From contig CAMYKU010000032.1 in NCBI GenBank assembly GCA_947259105.1, forward strand, positions 1-64,000: 64,000 nt of DNA, written 5' to 3'. The notes beneath the pieces were generated by a model. That model was given only the letters and a program-made list of their open reading frames with translations, was not told the DNA's origin and searched no databases. Shown in pieces: positions 26,447 through 38,001 of the stretch; the stretch's first letter is position 1; each line of letters begins with the position of its first letter. Source of the DNA: an uncultured Alphaproteobacteria bacterium. GTDB lineage: Bacteria; Pseudomonadota; Alphaproteobacteria; UBA8366; JADFVY01. The position numbers and the translations under genes were made by a program.

Positions 26447-27397
26447 ATGACGGAGCATGACGAGGCACCCGCGGGAATCGGCATGGGCGAGACCGGGGCG
26501 ATCGCGGCGCCCCCGAACCGGGCCCCCTCACCCGCCGTCGAAAACCACCTGGCGGGCATCCTGTTGATCGTGGCCGCGATGATGGTCGTGCCGTTCATGG
26601 ATGCGCTGGCCAAGTATCTGAGCGACCGCTACGCCGTGTCGCAACTGACCTGGGCGCGGTTCTTCTTCCATTTCATGATCCTGGCGCCGATCGTCCTGTA
26701 CCGCCATGGCGCGGCGGCGCTGCGGCCGGCCCAGCCGGTTCTGCAGCTGGTGCGCAGCGGGTTCACGCTGCTGGCGACGCTCCTGTTCTTCGCGGCCATC
26801 GCGCGGATGCCGATCGCGGACGCGCTGGCGCTGCTGTTCGTCTCGCCCATGGTGGTCACCGCCCTGTCGCCGGTCATGCTGGGCGAACGCGTCGGCGTGC
26901 GGCGTTGGGCGGCGGTGGTCGCCGGGTTCGCGGGCGCGCTGATCATCCTGCGGCCCGGTTTCGGGGTGGCGCAGCTGGCATCGTTCCTGGCCATCGGAGC
27001 CGGCTGTTCCTTCGCGCTCTATACCCTGCTGACGCGGAAGCTCGCCGGCAGCGCGCCGCCGCTGATCACCCTGGCCTATACCGCCGTTACGGGCGCGGTG
27101 CTGATGAGCGTCGCGGTCATCCCCGACTGGATCACCCCGCCGCCGATGGACCTCCTGATGATGGCCGGAATCGGCGCCATCGCCGCCGGCGGGCACTTCC
27201 TTCTGATCCGCGCTTTCGATTACGCGCCGGCCTCGCTGCTGGCGCCCTACACCTATTCCGAGATCGTCATGGCGACCGCGGTGGGATGGTTCATCTTCAG
27301 CGATTTTCCGGACGGCTGGACGTGGACGGGGATTGCCGTGATCGTCGCGAGCGGAATCTACATATCGTGGCGAGAGCGGCGAACGAAAACAACATAG
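26447..27397 (+). CDS. DMT/EamA family transporter
   Basis: Two EamA-like repeats; about 10 TM helices; MPIADALALLFVSPMVVTALSPVMLGERVGVRRW. Confidence 0.85.
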   Translation: MTEHDEAPAGIGMGETGAIAAPPNRAPSPAVENHLAGILLIVAAMMVVPFMDALAKYLSDRYAVSQLTWARFFFHFMILAPIVLYRHGAAALRPAQPVLQLVRSGFTLLATLLFFAAIARMPIADALALLFVSPMVVTALSPVMLGERVGVRRWAAVVAGFAGALIILRPGFGVAQLASFLAIGAGCSFALYTLLTRKLAGSAPPLITLAYTAVTGAVLMSVAVIPDWITPPPMDLLMMAGIGAIAAGGHFLLIRAFDYAPASLLAPYTYSEIVMATAVGWFIFSDFPDGWTWTGIAVIVASGIYISWRERRTKTT

Positions 27398-27499
27398 TGT
27401 GTACAGCGCCGTTGCATTGTCCGGCTCCCAAAGCTAAACTCGCGCCTTGATGAGGGGATGTTCCGGCGGTCGCAACGGTTATATTAGGGAGGTACCCGA

Positions 27500-27922
27500 A
27501 TGTTTTTTCTGCGCAGATATTCCCGATTTGTAGCGCTGCCGCTGGCGGCCCTGATGATGGCGGTATCGATGCCTCTTGGCGCGGCGCAAGCGGCGCTGGT
27601 GAGCACGGACCAGGTCATCGACAAATCGGAAGTCGCAGCCGACCGGGCGCGTGTGGTCGCGTTTTTTGCGCGCGAGGACGTTCGCCGCGAAATGCAGGCC
27701 ATGGGCGTAAATCCCGGCGAGGCGAACGCCCGCCTCGCCGTCATGACCGATGCGGAAGTGCAGCAGATGGCGGCCAGGATCGACAGGCTGCCCGCGGGCC
27801 AGGGGGTCGCCGAGGCGCTGATTAGCGCTGCCCTGATTATTTTCATCGTTCTTCTGGTCACCGACCTCATGGGGGTCACGGACGTCTTCCCGTTCGTCAA
27901 GGGTGGCAGGGCCGGGCGCTAA
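27500..27922 (+). CDS. PA2779 family protein (copy 1)
   Basis: Signal peptide, helical VVAFFAREDVRREMQAMGVNPGEANARLAVMTDAEVQQMAARIDRLPAGQG, then one C-terminal TM; upstream of a PA2778-type peptidase. Confidence 0.8.
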   Translation: MFFLRRYSRFVALPLAALMMAVSMPLGAAQAALVSTDQVIDKSEVAADRARVVAFFAREDVRREMQAMGVNPGEANARLAVMTDAEVQQMAARIDRLPAGQGVAEALISAALIIFIVLLVTDLMGVTDVFPFVKGGRAGR

Positions 27923-27960
27923 CGACCGACGCGGCGCCTCCCCTCGAACGACGCGTCGCG

Positions 27961-28146
27961 GTGGCGGGCGTCGGGGCGTGGCTCGGCTGCAATCCGGCCG
28001 GCCGGGATGCGGCATCCGTTGCGGTCATTCTGTTGATTGTCGCATTGCCGGTCCTGATCTGGCCGTTCGACAGAATTTCGCGCGATCGGCCGATGGCGGA
28101 GGCGATACCGATGTCTCCTGTTTCTGGAAAGGTGACTGTCCCATGA
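27961..28146 (+). CDS. Possible 61-aa small membrane protein (GTG start)
   Basis: CNPAGRDAASVAVILLIVALPVLIWPF: a PAG motif followed by a hydrophobic segment, resembling the LPAG-TM tail of the flanking PA2779 proteins. Confidence 0.3.
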   Translation: MAGVGAWLGCNPAGRDAASVAVILLIVALPVLIWPFDRISRDRPMAEAIPMSPVSGKVTVP

Positions 28147-28508
28147 GCAAACTACGCAATATGCGGTCGGCGCTCGCCACGGTGCTGGCGGCGGCCATGT
28201 TCACGGTATCGATGCCCGTCGGTATCGTCCGGGCGGAGATGGTGAAGACGGACCGGATCATCGAGCGGATGGAAGTGGATGCGCGGCGCGCCGAAATCGC
28301 CGCTTTCGTGGCCCGGGCCGACGTCCGCGAACGAATCGCGGCGCTGGGCGTTGCGCCGGACGAAGCGTCAATGCGGGTTGCCAGCCTGTCGGATGCCGAG
28401 GTACTGCAGGTCGCCCAGGAAATCGAGAACCTGCCGGCGGGACAGGCCGGGGGCGTGTCCCTCGTCGTCATTCTCCTGCTCATTATCATCGTGATCCTGC
28501 TGGTATGA
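28143..28508 (+). CDS. PA2779 family protein (copy 2)
   Basis: MVKTDRIIERMEVDARRAEIAAFVARADVRERIAALGVAPDEASMRVASLSDAEVLQVAQEIENLPAGQAGG then TM VSLVVILLLIIIVILLV; parallel to copy 1. Confidence 0.8.
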   Translation: MSKLRNMRSALATVLAAAMFTVSMPVGIVRAEMVKTDRIIERMEVDARRAEIAAFVARADVRERIAALGVAPDEASMRVASLSDAEVLQVAQEIENLPAGQAGGVSLVVILLLIIIVILLV

Positions 28509-28564
28509 GCGTCCGCACCCGGGCCGTCGAATACCGCCACGCGTATGGATAGCGGGCATTCCCA

Positions 28565-29503
28565 GTGACGGTTGCGAGTCTCGCGAAACGTCTTCTGGCC
28601 GCGGCTCTTCTGATATCGGCCGCGGCCTGTGCCACGACCGAGCAGACCGCGCGGCTGCTGGACGACCCCGGCGTCCTGCCGCCCCGGGCCATGGTCGACG
28701 GGGTGCCGTTCTTCCCGCAGGAGAGATACTATTGCGGTCCGGCGGCCGTGGCCATGGCGCTGGCCTGGACCGGGCTGCCGGTCACCCAGGACGATCTCGT
28801 ACCGCAGGTTTACACGCCCGGCCGCGAGGGGACGCTGCAGCCCGACGTCATCGCGGCGCTGCGGCGCAACGGCAGGCTTGCCGTCGCGATCGACTCCCTG
28901 CCCGACCTGCTCGCCGAACTCGCGGCTGGCCGGCCCGTGCTCGTATTCCAGAACCTCGGCCTTTCCTGGGCGCAGCGATGGCACTTCGCCGTCGCCATCG
29001 GCTATGACCTCGAGGCGCGCGACCTGATCCTGCACTCGGGCACTTATGAAAATTACACGATGGATCTCGGCACGTTCGAGCGGACCTGGCAGCGTGGCGG
29101 TTACTGGGCCCTGGCCGTCCTCAAGCCCGGCCAGCTTCCGGTGCGGGCCGACGAGCTCGCGGTGCTTCGCGCCGCCGCCGGGCTGGAGCGCGTCGCCCGG
29201 TACGATGCCGCCGCCAGCGCATATGAGGCGATCGGACAACGCTGGCCGGCCAGCTTCGCGGCCCATTTCGGACTGGGAAACGTCCGGTACAGACTCGATG
29301 ATCTGGGCGGCGCCGAGGCCGCCTACCGGCGGGCGATCGCGGCGAATCCGGACGCCGCCGGGCCGGCCTGGAACAACCTCGCATACGTGCTGGCCGGGCT
29401 GGACCGCAAGCAGGAGGCGATCCTTGCTGCGCAGGAAGCGGTCGACAGCGATCCCCGGGATGCCAACTACCGGGCGACGCTCACCGAGCTGTCCGCCCGG
29501 TAA
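28565..29503 (+). CDS. PA2778 family C39-like cysteine peptidase, lipoprotein with TPR repeats
   Basis: Lipobox SAAAC; QERYYCGPAAVAMALAWTG (catalytic Cys), RWHFAVAIGYD (His); C-terminal TPR AYRRAIAANPDAAGPAWNNLAYVL. Confidence 0.87.
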   Translation: MTVASLAKRLLAAALLISAAACATTEQTARLLDDPGVLPPRAMVDGVPFFPQERYYCGPAAVAMALAWTGLPVTQDDLVPQVYTPGREGTLQPDVIAALRRNGRLAVAIDSLPDLLAELAAGRPVLVFQNLGLSWAQRWHFAVAIGYDLEARDLILHSGTYENYTMDLGTFERTWQRGGYWALAVLKPGQLPVRADELAVLRAAAGLERVARYDAAASAYEAIGQRWPASFAAHFGLGNVRYRLDDLGGAEAAYRRAIAANPDAAGPAWNNLAYVLAGLDRKQEAILAAQEAVDSDPRDANYRATLTELSAR

Positions 29504-29625
29504 CGCCGGCCCCGGCAAGAACTTGCAATAATTCCTTCCCTTGGAGTTTCGCTTGGGCCAGTATTGCGGGTATACGGACGGGATTCGCGCCAGAGAAGCT
29601 CGGCCCCAGAACGGAGGAGATTTCC

Positions 29626-30915
29626 ATGCATTACACGACGAAACCGTCGACCAGCCTGCGCGCGCGTCTGCTCGGCACGTCGGCGGTCATCGCGCTCACC
29701 GCCTCCCTGAACATCGTGCCCGCGCGTGACGCGGACGCGGCCGGCTTCGCGCTGAAGGAACAGAGCGCCGCGGCGCTGGGCAACGCCTTTGCCGGCGCAA
29801 CCGCCGGCGCCGAGGACGTGACCTACATGTTCTTCAACCCGGCTGGACTGACGCGGCACGACGGGAACCAGGTGTCGGTGGTTGGCAGCTATATCATCGT
29901 CGACGGCGAGACGAACAATGCAGCGACGACCCCGAACGTTGGCGGCGAGGCGTTTTCCGGAGATGCGGCCGATGACGCCTTCGTTCCGGCCGCCTACCTG
30001 ATGTGGTCCCTGAGCCCCGACCTGAAGCTCGGGCTTGGGATCAATGCGCCGTTCGGCCTGACCACCGAATACAGCCAGACCTGGCAGGGCCGGTTTCACG
30101 CGGTCGAGTCCTCGATGACGACGGTAAACCTGAACCCGACGATCGCCTACCGTGTGAATAGCCAGCTTTCGCTCGGTGTCGGCCTGCAAGCGCAATATAT
30201 GGACGTGACGCTCAGCAGTATCGTCGACGTCGACCCTGGTCCCGGGATAATCGAAGCACTCGGCGAAGTTACAGGCGACGACTGGGCATTCGGGGTCACG
30301 CTCGGCGCACTGTACGAGTTTTCGGACACGACCCGTATGGGGCTGGGCTACCGCTCACAGGTCTCGCAGACGCTGGAGGGCGACTTCACCGTTGGCGGCG
30401 CGCCGGTCAGCGGTGCAGAGGCGGATTTCAAGTCGCCCGATACGATTTCGCTGGGCCTCTACCATGATTACAACGACCAATTCGCGGTCATGGCCGAAAC
30501 AGTGTGGACGCGCTGGAGCACGTTCGACGAGCTTCGGATCGAGGATGGCAGCGGCGGCCTGATCAGCGTCACGCCCGAGGATTGGGATGACGTCTGGTTC
30601 TTCGCCCTCGGCGCGACCTGGAAACCCAATGAGAAGTGGGCTTTCCGGGGCGGCGTGGCCTACGATCAGACCCCCATTTCCGACGATCGGCGGACCCCGC
30701 GAATCACCGACGAGGATCGCACCTGGCTCGCCATCGGCGCGCAATTCCGTCCGACGCCGAACGTCACCATCGACGCCGGCTACACGCATATCTTCGTTAA
30801 GGATGGGGCGGTCAATCTGGCCGCCGGATATACCACGCCCGGGCTGCCGGCATTAACGGCGGATTACGAGAATAACCTCGACATACTGACGGTTCAGGCG
30901 ACGTTCCGGTTCTGA
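29626..30915 (+). CDS. OmpP1/FadL family outer-membrane transporter
   Basis: GFALKEQSAAALGNAFAGATAGAEDVTYMFFNPAGLTR; barrel ends ILTVQATFRF. Confidence 0.9.
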   Translation: MHYTTKPSTSLRARLLGTSAVIALTASLNIVPARDADAAGFALKEQSAAALGNAFAGATAGAEDVTYMFFNPAGLTRHDGNQVSVVGSYIIVDGETNNAATTPNVGGEAFSGDAADDAFVPAAYLMWSLSPDLKLGLGINAPFGLTTEYSQTWQGRFHAVESSMTTVNLNPTIAYRVNSQLSLGVGLQAQYMDVTLSSIVDVDPGPGIIEALGEVTGDDWAFGVTLGALYEFSDTTRMGLGYRSQVSQTLEGDFTVGGAPVSGAEADFKSPDTISLGLYHDYNDQFAVMAETVWTRWSTFDELRIEDGSGGLISVTPEDWDDVWFFALGATWKPNEKWAFRGGVAYDQTPISDDRRTPRITDEDRTWLAIGAQFRPTPNVTIDAGYTHIFVKDGAVNLAAGYTTPGLPALTADYENNLDILTVQATFRF

Positions 30916-30931
30916 TCGGGCGCACCCGCGC

Positions 30932-30972
30932 AAAAGAAAACGGCCGCCGGGGCGATCCGGCGGCCGTATTTC
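30932..30972. terminator. Bidirectional rho-independent terminator
   Basis: aaaagaaaacggccgccgg-ggcgat-ccggcggccgtattt: 11-bp stem with an A-run on one side, between convergent fadL-like and bioY. Confidence 0.8.
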
Positions 30973-30994
30973 ATTGTGCAGGGTTCGCCGGCGA

Positions 30995-31606
30995 TCAGCC
31001 GTCGCGCCAGCGCCGCACCGCCTTCCAGGCCAGCGGCATCACCGCCGCTGCGAGCGCCAGCTTGAAGACGTCGCCGATGAGGAACGGGTACAGGCCCCAT
31101 TCGAGAATCGGATTCTCCCAGGTGAAGATCGCGCCGAGCCACAACAGGCCGGGCAGGTAGATCGCCAGATTGCCGATCAGCATGGCCAGCGCCGTGGTCG
31201 CTACGCTCCGGTCCCAGCCGCGCTCCGCCAGCCAGCCGACCAGCGCCGCGGCGAGCACGAAGCCGAACAGATAACCCGCGGTCGTGCCCGTGACCGGATC
31301 GAGGAAGAAGGTCGCGACCCCGCCACCCTTGGCGAACACCGGCAGGCCGGCCGCGCCCTGGGCCAGGTACAGCAGCACGGTGGCGCCGCCGAGGCGCCAG
31401 CCATAGGCCATGCCGATGGCGAGCACGGCGAAGGTCTGCATGGTGATCGGCACCGGGTAGAACGGCACCTGGACCCTGGCGCTCAGCGCCAGCAGCGCGG
31501 TGCCGGCCAGCGCCAGGATGGCGAGGCGAAGCGGCTTCGAAAGGCTGCCCTCGGGCCAGATCGCGCCAGCCAGGGTCTGTTGCGGAAAAGCGGTGGAAGT
31601 TGCCAT
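30995..31606 (-). CDS. bioY: Biotin transporter BioY
   Basis: ALLALSARVQVPFYPVPITMQTFAVLAIGMAYGWRLGGATVLLYLAQGAAGLPVF; FLIGDVFKLALA. Confidence 0.9.
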   Translation of the reverse strand: MATSTAFPQQTLAGAIWPEGSLSKPLRLAILALAGTALLALSARVQVPFYPVPITMQTFAVLAIGMAYGWRLGGATVLLYLAQGAAGLPVFAKGGGVATFFLDPVTGTTAGYLFGFVLAAALVGWLAERGWDRSVATTALAMLIGNLAIYLPGLLWLGAIFTWENPILEWGLYPFLIGDVFKLALAAAVMPLAWKAVRRWRDG

Positions 31607-32062
31607 GTCGATCGTCTCATTCTGGAAAACCGTCGCGCCGTTTATAGCGGCCCGCCGGGAAAATCCATAGCCGATTCTTCGCATCGGGCTCACGCGCTGC
31701 CGGATTGGCATGCCGCGATCCGTCGCCGGGAGCGTGCCGCCGCGGTTTTCCCGGATGACAAAGTGCCAGTTGGTTCCGCCCCGGAACGAGTCCGATAGGA
31801 GCCGAAGTCCCCGTTGCCTGCGCCACGCAAATATGGCATTTTGATTTGAGGGGACAAGCGTGCAGTAAATGGCTCTCCCGGGGCGGCAGTTCAGCGGCAG
31901 ACCCCGGCGGGATTGAGGGACGCCCTGGCACGAATCGTGGCCGGGCTCTGCAAGCTGGGCTGAAGTCTCCGAGTTAACCGGTTCTGTCCTTATCTCCTGA
32001 GTACGAGCGTGTCTTGCGGCATGCTCGCGCGATTGGTTCTCTATTCGCACTGGGAGGAAATC

Positions 32063-33778
32063 ATGAAATCGTTCGGATTGAGCCGCATGGCTCTCGCACT
32101 GGCTGTCCTTGCGGCTGCAGGGGGGGTGGCGACGCAGGCGGCGTCCGCTCAACCGGAAATCACGCAGCATCCACTCGTCACCGCGCCTTCCCCTGTCTAT
32201 GAAACTACCCCTAGCTTCGGAAACGATGGGGTCAGCGATCTTGTCACTTATACGCAGAGAGAGATTCTCAGCAACGGCTTCTTCGATCAGGGCGACATCT
32301 ATTTCCAGCGCGTCAATCCGGATGGATCGGCCTCGGGCGCACCTGTGCCGGTAGCAACCGACCTCACGGACGATAAGCTGAACGATACGAGCGGCGACTA
32401 CATCGTCTTGACGTCCTACGACTCGGTCGACACCGCGACCGGCCGCATCCTGCTCTATCAGATCTCGACCGGGACAGTGACCGAGCTGGCGAATGAACTG
32501 ATCATCCAAGAGGCCCGCATTTATGGTGGTACGGTGGTCTGGGTCCAAGGCGGTTCTGGTGCCAGCGAGGTCATGATCTATGACCTTGCATGGCTCGGCA
32601 CCGGACAGATGGCGGAGCCCCTGACCGGGTCCATACCTCCAACCGGCAACGTAGATGTAGGGGACCGCTTCGTCACCTGGATCGAGCAGGTTGGGGATCT
32701 GGATATCGGGTTGCACGACTTTACAACGGGCACCCGTATGCAGCTCACGGACTCGCCGAACATCGACGAAAGGCATCCCGCAACATCGGGCGACTGGATT
32801 GTCTGGGAGTCTCAGGACCACGGTGCTTTGAGCAAGCGGATCGAGGCTATCAATTTGGCGACAGTCGATTACCGGATCATCGCCGACGATGGCTCGCGAG
32901 CGTCACGCCCCAGCATCGACGGCGACTTCATCGCATTCGAATCGGACATCGGCGGCGACTTCGATGTGTTTCTCTACCGGATCTCCACCGGCGAGACGAT
33001 TCAGGTCCTGGACGGCGCTGGCGACCAGTACCTCAACGATGTCTGGCAGAGCAGGGCCGACTCCGGCGTGGTGTTTGTCGCCTATGCCACGAGCATGTCA
33101 GGTTCAGAGGACATTTTTGTATCCCGGATCGACTTCAACCAGCCGACCATCGAGGTTGCCCCGCGGACCATCTCCTTCGGAGAGGTCGAGGTCGGCAGTT
33201 CGGCATCGCAGATCGTGACTGTCACAAACACGGGTGGTGCCAACTTGACGATCAATGCTGTTCTCCTTTCCGCCGGGACCGGCCCGGCTTTCTCGATCGG
33301 CGCGGCGCCGGAGACGCCATTCGTGTTGGCGCCGGGAGAGACTGCAGACATAGGGCTTACTTTTTCACCCTCGGCCGCGGGCCTGTACGCGGGTTCGATG
33401 AACGTAAGCAGCGATGCATCCAATGGGACCGAAGGAGAGGTGACGTTCAGCGGCGAAGGAGTCTTGGTCAACGTGCCGCCGGATCAGCAGGTTGAGGACA
33501 TCCTGGCGTTCTTCGACGACTCGGTGGCGGCCGGCACATTGGTCGGCAGTGGGCACGGTAACTCGGGCAATGGCCGCCTCGGCGCGCTGCGCAACATGAT
33601 CGAAGCGTCCAGCGACTACATCCAGATTGGTCTGACCGCCGAGGCTTGTCGACAGCTACTCGACGTATGGCGGCGCACCGATGGAGAAGCGCGACCGCCG
33701 GACTTTGTCGCCGGCGAAGCCGCGGCCGAACTGGCCGCCCAGATCGCGGCACTGCGCAACAGCCTCGGATGCAGCTGA
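32063..33778 (+). CDS. Secreted multidomain protein: TolB-like beta-propeller, choice-of-anchor-D-type Ig domain, helical C-terminal domain
   Basis: Signal peptide; repeated blades (GDWIVWESQD, GDFIAFESDIGGDFDVFLYRISTGE); PRTISFGEVEVGSSASQIVTVTNTGGANLTI; C-terminal VEDILAFFDDSVAAGTLVGSG...LRNMIEASSD. Confidence 0.75.
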   Translation: MKSFGLSRMALALAVLAAAGGVATQAASAQPEITQHPLVTAPSPVYETTPSFGNDGVSDLVTYTQREILSNGFFDQGDIYFQRVNPDGSASGAPVPVATDLTDDKLNDTSGDYIVLTSYDSVDTATGRILLYQISTGTVTELANELIIQEARIYGGTVVWVQGGSGASEVMIYDLAWLGTGQMAEPLTGSIPPTGNVDVGDRFVTWIEQVGDLDIGLHDFTTGTRMQLTDSPNIDERHPATSGDWIVWESQDHGALSKRIEAINLATVDYRIIADDGSRASRPSIDGDFIAFESDIGGDFDVFLYRISTGETIQVLDGAGDQYLNDVWQSRADSGVVFVAYATSMSGSEDIFVSRIDFNQPTIEVAPRTISFGEVEVGSSASQIVTVTNTGGANLTINAVLLSAGTGPAFSIGAAPETPFVLAPGETADIGLTFSPSAAGLYAGSMNVSSDASNGTEGEVTFSGEGVLVNVPPDQQVEDILAFFDDSVAAGTLVGSGHGNSGNGRLGALRNMIEASSDYIQIGLTAEACRQLLDVWRRTDGEARPPDFVAGEAAAELAAQIAALRNSLGCS

Positions 33779-33840
33779 CCGCGGCACGAGGGGTCTAGGT
33801 CCGCGTACGACCGAACGCCGGGGCGCAATGCCGCTCTTAT

Positions 33841-33875
33841 GCAGGCGCTGGACATTCCAGCGCCTGCCCCGTTTT
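33841..33875. terminator. Terminator hairpin between convergent genes
   Basis: gcaggcgctgga-cat-tccagcgcctgc: perfect 12-bp stem followed by cccgtttt, between the 32063 gene and parC. Confidence 0.78.
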
Positions 33876-33898
33876 GCTGCCGCTTTCAAGTGTGCGAC

Positions 33899-36127
<2,229 letters not shown>

Positions 36128-36155
36128 CTGGGCGCCTCCGCCAGGAAACGACCGC

Positions 36156-36245
36156 CGTCATTGCGAGGAGGCGAAGCCGACGCGGCAATCCAGACTCCCC
36201 GCGGCCAGCCTGGATTGCCGCGGCGCGTTGCGCCTCGCAATGACG
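36156..36245. repeat. Palindromic intergenic repeat, family C
   Basis: Arms cgtcattgcgagg (36156-36168) / cctcgcaatgacg (36233-36245) plus inner cggcaatccag (36183-36193) / ctggattgccg (36210-36220). Confidence 0.85.
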
Positions 36246-36315
36246 AAATCCTAAGTCGCACTAAAGTCTCCACCTGGGCAAATCTCCTACCAGATATGGT
36301 GTCTTTCATCAGGGC

Positions 36316-37056
36316 TTATACAATGTCTCGCCGGTCCGCGTCGAGCCCGCGCAGATGCGTCACCAGCCTCTCGCGGGCGTCCGGGCTCCTGCGGTCGTGC
36401 GGCTCGAAGACGTGGCGCTCGAGGAACCAGCCGGTCAGCCGCAGCCCGTCCACGACCTGCCGTGCATCCGCCGCACCGCCTTCAGGCGACAGGAACCGGG
36501 GCAGCGGCAGCATCCGGTCGCGCCACTTCTCCCCCGCCGACAGCGAGACCGCGCGCCCGCTCTTCGGAGACACAAATGCCAGCCCGTCATTCGCGCCCGT
36601 GGCGGCGCAGGACTCGAGATCCAGCCCGAAGCCGAGATCTGCCAGCAGCAGCAGCTCCCAGCGGACATAGGTTTCCGCCCAGTCCGGCCGTTCCAGGGCC
36701 CCGAGCAGAACGCCGAGCGAGCGGTACATTTCGGGATGCGGCGACCGCTCGGGCAACGTCGACTCCAGCAGCGCCATGGCCGCGGTCAGCGCCGCCAGCG
36801 GTCCCGGCCGATCGTACAGCGCCGCACAACTGTGCAGCGGTTCCACCACATAGGCGCCGAGATGCTCCTCCAGCCGCGCCCGCCACGTCGCCGACACCGT
36901 GTTGCCCGGCTGCAAAAACCCCCGCATGCGCCGCGACGCCCCGCCCCGCACCAGCCCCGCGTGGCGGCCATGCTCCGCCGTCAGCAGGCTGAGTATGGCG
37001 GAGGTTTCGCCATGCCGCCGGACCGCCAGGACAATCCCCTCGTCGCTCCATTCCAT
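36316..37056 (-). CDS. recO: DNA repair protein RecO
   Basis: MEWSDEGIVLAVRRHGETSAILSLLTAEHGRHAGLVRGG; NDGLAFVSPKSGRAVS. Confidence 0.88.
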   Translation of the reverse strand: MEWSDEGIVLAVRRHGETSAILSLLTAEHGRHAGLVRGGASRRMRGFLQPGNTVSATWRARLEEHLGAYVVEPLHSCAALYDRPGPLAALTAAMALLESTLPERSPHPEMYRSLGVLLGALERPDWAETYVRWELLLLADLGFGLDLESCAATGANDGLAFVSPKSGRAVSLSAGEKWRDRMLPLPRFLSPEGGAADARQVVDGLRLTGWFLERHVFEPHDRRSPDARERLVTHLRGLDADRRDIV

Positions 37057-37940
37057 CACCCCGGCGGCGGCGCCACGACCTTGGCGTAGGCGTCGCCCTC
37101 GACGGCGCGGCCGACGTTGCGGAAGACGTCGAGGGTGACCTCGAAGGCTTCGCGGGTGATCTCGACATGCTCCGACCAGTTGCCGAGTTTCTGGTAGGCG
37201 GCGATGGTGCTGGCCAGGACCTCCGGGTCGATCTCGGGGAAATGCTCGCGCTCGACGGCGGCGATCTCGGCGGCCGGGGTGGCGTTGATCCACTTGCGGG
37301 CCTTAGCGTACGCGCGCGTGAAGGCGCGGGCCATGTCGGTCTGCAGCCATTCGCGGGTGGCCGCGAGGCTGGAGAACGCGCAGGGGCCGATGGCGTCGCC
37401 CAGCCCGGTGACCACGTAGCCGACACCGTCGTGCTCGAGCTGTTGCGGGGCCGGGCCCTGCTGGTGGATGTAGTCGCCCTCGCCGGCGCGGAAGGCGGCG
37501 TCCATCTCATTTACGTTGCCGGCATCCACGGCGACGATCGAATCGTAGTCCAGCCCCTGTTTCAGGCACGCATACTTGAACATCGCCAGCGGCTGGCCGC
37601 CATGGTCGACGAGCACCCGCTTGCCGGCGAGCTTCGACCACGCGAACGCCGCGTCGGGGGCGCGCGCGGTCAGGAAGAAGCCGTCCTTCTCGTTGACCTG
37701 GGCGAAATGCACGGCCGGCGGGTCCTCGCCCTTTTCGAGGGAGCTAAGCCCCTGCGAGGGCGCCGACTGGACGACATGGGCGCTGCCGTCGAGCAGCGCG
37801 GCGATGGCCGAGACGCCGGGCGGCGCGATCGACAGCGCCGGCTCCAGCCTCTCTTCGGCCAGGAAGCCGCCCGCAGCGGTCGCGATCAGCGGGCTGTAGA
37901 AGGCGGAAAACCGGGTGAACTGGATGTTGATACGTGTCAT
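37056..37940 (-). CDS. ABC transporter substrate-binding protein (NMT1/THI5-like)
   Basis: INIQFTRFSAFYSPLIATAAGGFLAEERLEPALSIAPPGVSAIAALLDGSAHVVQSAPS. Confidence 0.8.
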   Translation of the reverse strand: MTRINIQFTRFSAFYSPLIATAAGGFLAEERLEPALSIAPPGVSAIAALLDGSAHVVQSAPSQGLSSLEKGEDPPAVHFAQVNEKDGFFLTARAPDAAFAWSKLAGKRVLVDHGGQPLAMFKYACLKQGLDYDSIVAVDAGNVNEMDAAFRAGEGDYIHQQGPAPQQLEHDGVGYVVTGLGDAIGPCAFSSLAATREWLQTDMARAFTRAYAKARKWINATPAAEIAAVEREHFPEIDPEVLASTIAAYQKLGNWSEHVEITREAFEVTLDVFRNVGRAVEGDAYAKVVAPPPG

Positions 37941-38001
37941 GGGATGTCCTCGCCCTTCAATGTGCAGTCGTTCGCAATGATACTCGCCGCAGCAGATCGG
38001 T

